Of a stretch of 64,000 nucleotides of DNA, positions 62,186 through 64,000 are shown one piece after another. Each line of letters begins with the position of its first letter. Within the stretch, counting starts at the first letter, position 1. The position numbers and the translations under genes were made by a program. The notes beneath the pieces were generated by a model, which saw nothing but the letters and a program-made list of their open reading frames with translations, searched no databases and had not been told where the DNA came from. The stretch comes from Zelopaecilomyces penicillatus. Its lineage: Eukaryota > Ascomycota > Sordariomycetes > Hypocreales > Pseudodiploosporaceae. The stretch lies in NCBI GenBank assembly GCA_005765155.1, contig VCCP01000005.1:4588001-4652000 (forward strand). The letters run 5' to 3'.

Positions 62186-62812
62186 ATGAGAACAATACTA
62201 GCTGTCGTTTTTTTCGTCAAACCCAAGGAGATTATCCCACCCATCTACGAGACGATTCTACCCACTACACCACCACTAGCAAACATCACCGATGCTCCAG
62301 AGTGCACCAGCAAAAACTTTGAACCTTTTTTCGATGTACCCCTGCCAACAGGAAGTCTTCTCCAGGCCGTTCTATCTCATGAACAGAAGATGCATAAAGG
62401 ATGCAAACCTACACTGACAGATGCAATGGGCTTGCCAGTGTGCTCCTATCCTCCACTATCTAAATGGTGCGGTTTTACTACTGCTGCGCCATCAAGCCCA
62501 CTGTCAGAGTTTTACTCTCATGGGAGTGTAGCGTCCTCCTGGTGGGCGGAACGCGTTGAAGATGCCGTTTCAAACGCCAAAAAATGTCCACATGGATGGT
62601 TCAGGGACATGCATGAGTTTCCCCATGGTGGGTTGTGGTTGAATGACACCATTCATATGGGCGAGTTTTATGCTCTGGCTCATCCTACAAGTGAGTTTGC
62701 TGAAGCCGCCATGGCTATGGAGCAGACAGCAATGTCTATTGCAGCTGTAACATCAACAGTTCCGAAAGAAACAGGGATGATAGGGGAACACAGTGGAATA
62801 AAACACACCTAG
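62186..62812 (+). CDS. Small, possibly secreted protein of unknown function, 208 residues
   Basis: Single-exon frame starting MRTILAVVFF, a short hydrophobic segment that could be a weak signal peptide, though no clear cleavage site follows. Five cysteines are spread over residues 40-135. The middle and C-terminal parts (EFYSHGSVASSWWAER, KKCPHGWFRDM, GLWLNDTIHMGEFYALAH) recall a family of uncharacterised secreted fungal proteins of the DUF7735 kind, an identification made from memory and therefore weak. The C-terminus is Ala/Met/Thr-rich and lacks a hydrophobic tail for a GPI anchor. The start is preceded by GACAAG, an acceptable context. Truncation at the N-terminus is possible, because the hydrophobic core is short and runs straight into KPKEII. 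Confidence 0.55.
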   Translation: MRTILAVVFFVKPKEIIPPIYETILPTTPPLANITDAPECTSKNFEPFFDVPLPTGSLLQAVLSHEQKMHKGCKPTLTDAMGLPVCSYPPLSKWCGFTTAAPSSPLSEFYSHGSVASSWWAERVEDAVSNAKKCPHGWFRDMHEFPHGGLWLNDTIHMGEFYALAHPTSEFAEAAMAMEQTAMSIAAVTSTVPKETGMIGEHSGIKHT

Positions 62813-64000
62813 TCTAGATTAACTATATTTGATGATGTCTAGAAATACCTAGCAATATCTATAAAACAAACTATCCAGGGTATTTTACAAAGTTGACAGG
62901 TGGTACATCAACGGTGTTTATATTGATCATGTTGCCACTTTAACATACAAAATCTTGGGCCAGCATGTTCAACGCTATTTTGTCCCCTTAACTGTTAACA
63001 ATTAGTTGAGCTGAAGATCTCATGTTCCTTAACATCGTCGGGATGTTGACCTCTTGTCGTTCACCAAACACGGCTGTCAACCTCGCATCTACATCGGCTC
63101 TAGAACAGCCGCCAAGATGGGCAAGCTAAGATGAGAAAGCTAGTGCGCAATAAGATAGGGACTGCTCCTTACGGCTCGCACCATGACTTAATCGTATATA
63201 GCTAAGGTCAGTAAGCGTAGTGTATAAAGTCTATTTTGATGTGCGCTGTGTCGCCCCACTGGTGTTAACCACAACACAAGCACCCAGCATCTCATAATAT
63301 CCAGTCGTAATCTCAGTCTAGTAGCTATGTATCCTTTCCTCTTCATTGTGCTTCAGTAAGTTGCTATATCCCAAGTGTTGAGCCGTGTCGGCTGCAGATG
63401 CTCAGGTCGTAACTTGTACAACTCTAGATCGTCCATATGTATCATTGGGAGGGGAGCATCTTTGTTTATAGGACTCGTGCTCTATACCCAGTAGGAAACA
63501 GACCCCAAAGCCAGTGGATAAACTACCCGCGTCCTTCTCCTATTATTACAGCCAGATTGCCTGTTGTTCTTGCATTGTTGTTAACTTAATAATTAATCTC
63601 CAATGAATTGACAATAGAATATTAGTTAGCAATTTGAGAATGCCCATAATTCTCATGGTATTTTCACCTTGTTGCCACTTCATCACACGCTTCATCGTCA
63701 TCACATGCAGAATCTTGAACCAACAATGTGGCTGTGCAACGTGGCTGGCAGCTGCTGCCCAAGCTGCCTCTCCCAACGGCCAAGTCACCGCCTTTAGGCG
63801 ACCATTATTCTGCCGCGTCTGAGCTCCCCTCCTTCGTGTCATCAACGCCACACCCCTGTGACATCTGCCATTTCGAGCTTCCAGCAAAGGCGCCAGCTCC
63901 CGACGCTGCGCTTTTCGCATCTTGCCACGCTGTTTTCTTCGTATTTTCCTTTCTGCTTCTCACTTTTTCCTTTTAACTTTGTCTCACCGTTTCCCCTCCA
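62813..64000. other. Right-end region without a clear gene
   Basis: No convincing coding frame. The last 100 bases become strongly pyrimidine-rich (CTTTTTCC, TTTCCCCTCC), as in leaders of fungal genes, so a plus-strand gene may begin just beyond the window. Confidence 0.45.

Noticed and set aside
1..64000. CRISPR arrays, prophage or insertion sequences
   Set aside because: No spaced direct repeats, transposase frames or terminal repeats were seen, and the DNA is fungal. The only long repeats are the synthetase modules.

Overview
The window looks like filamentous ascomycete DNA, most likely a Trichoderma/Hypocrea-type member of the Hypocreales. The evidence is short introns with GTAAGT-like donors and CTAAC/CTGAC branch points, widely spaced genes, and one enormous peptaibol-type synthetase. 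The genus is inferred from that synthetase, because large Aib-rich peptaibol synthetases are best known from Trichoderma.

Region 1-42342 (minus strand) is one giant hybrid gene that runs off the left edge. It starts with three short exons coding a ketosynthase-like domain. A single exon of more than 41 kb follows, coding AT, a starter carrier domain (T0) and twelve complete C-A-T modules. The window ends in the linker after the twelfth T domain, so more modules, and probably a terminal reductase, lie outside it. Specificity residues read by eye suggest Aib, Pro?, Aib, Ala?, Aib, Ala?, Gln, Aib, Val/Leu?, Aib, unknown, Aib. For positions 1-10 this is the order of the alamethicin family. Two features stand out. 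The ketosynthase lacks all three catalytic residues. A single in-frame TAA sits in the C domain of module 12, with the frame fully open on both sides. The stop is a recent lesion, a sequence error or a recoding site.

Region 42343-52538 is about 10 kb in which I find no convincing protein gene. It holds homopolymer runs (including 22 C), a G-rich stretch, small microsatellites and one TATA-like site.

Region 52539-56168 (minus) is a four-exon gene for a long coiled-coil Golgin with a C-terminal GRIP domain. Its first coding exon is only 9 nt and its last exon completes the GRIP domain. Region 58382-60250 (plus) codes an F-box, ankyrin-repeat and Cys-rich zinc-finger protein. Region 60731-61609 (minus) codes an unassigned conserved-looking fungal protein, and 62186-62812 (plus) a small, possibly secreted protein. 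The last 1.2 kb has no clear gene.

Only the synthetase is an evident secondary-metabolism gene here. The right-hand genes look like ordinary cellular or lineage-specific genes, so the right border of the metabolite cluster probably falls in the 10-kb gap. Any partner genes (transporter, regulator) would be to the left of the window.
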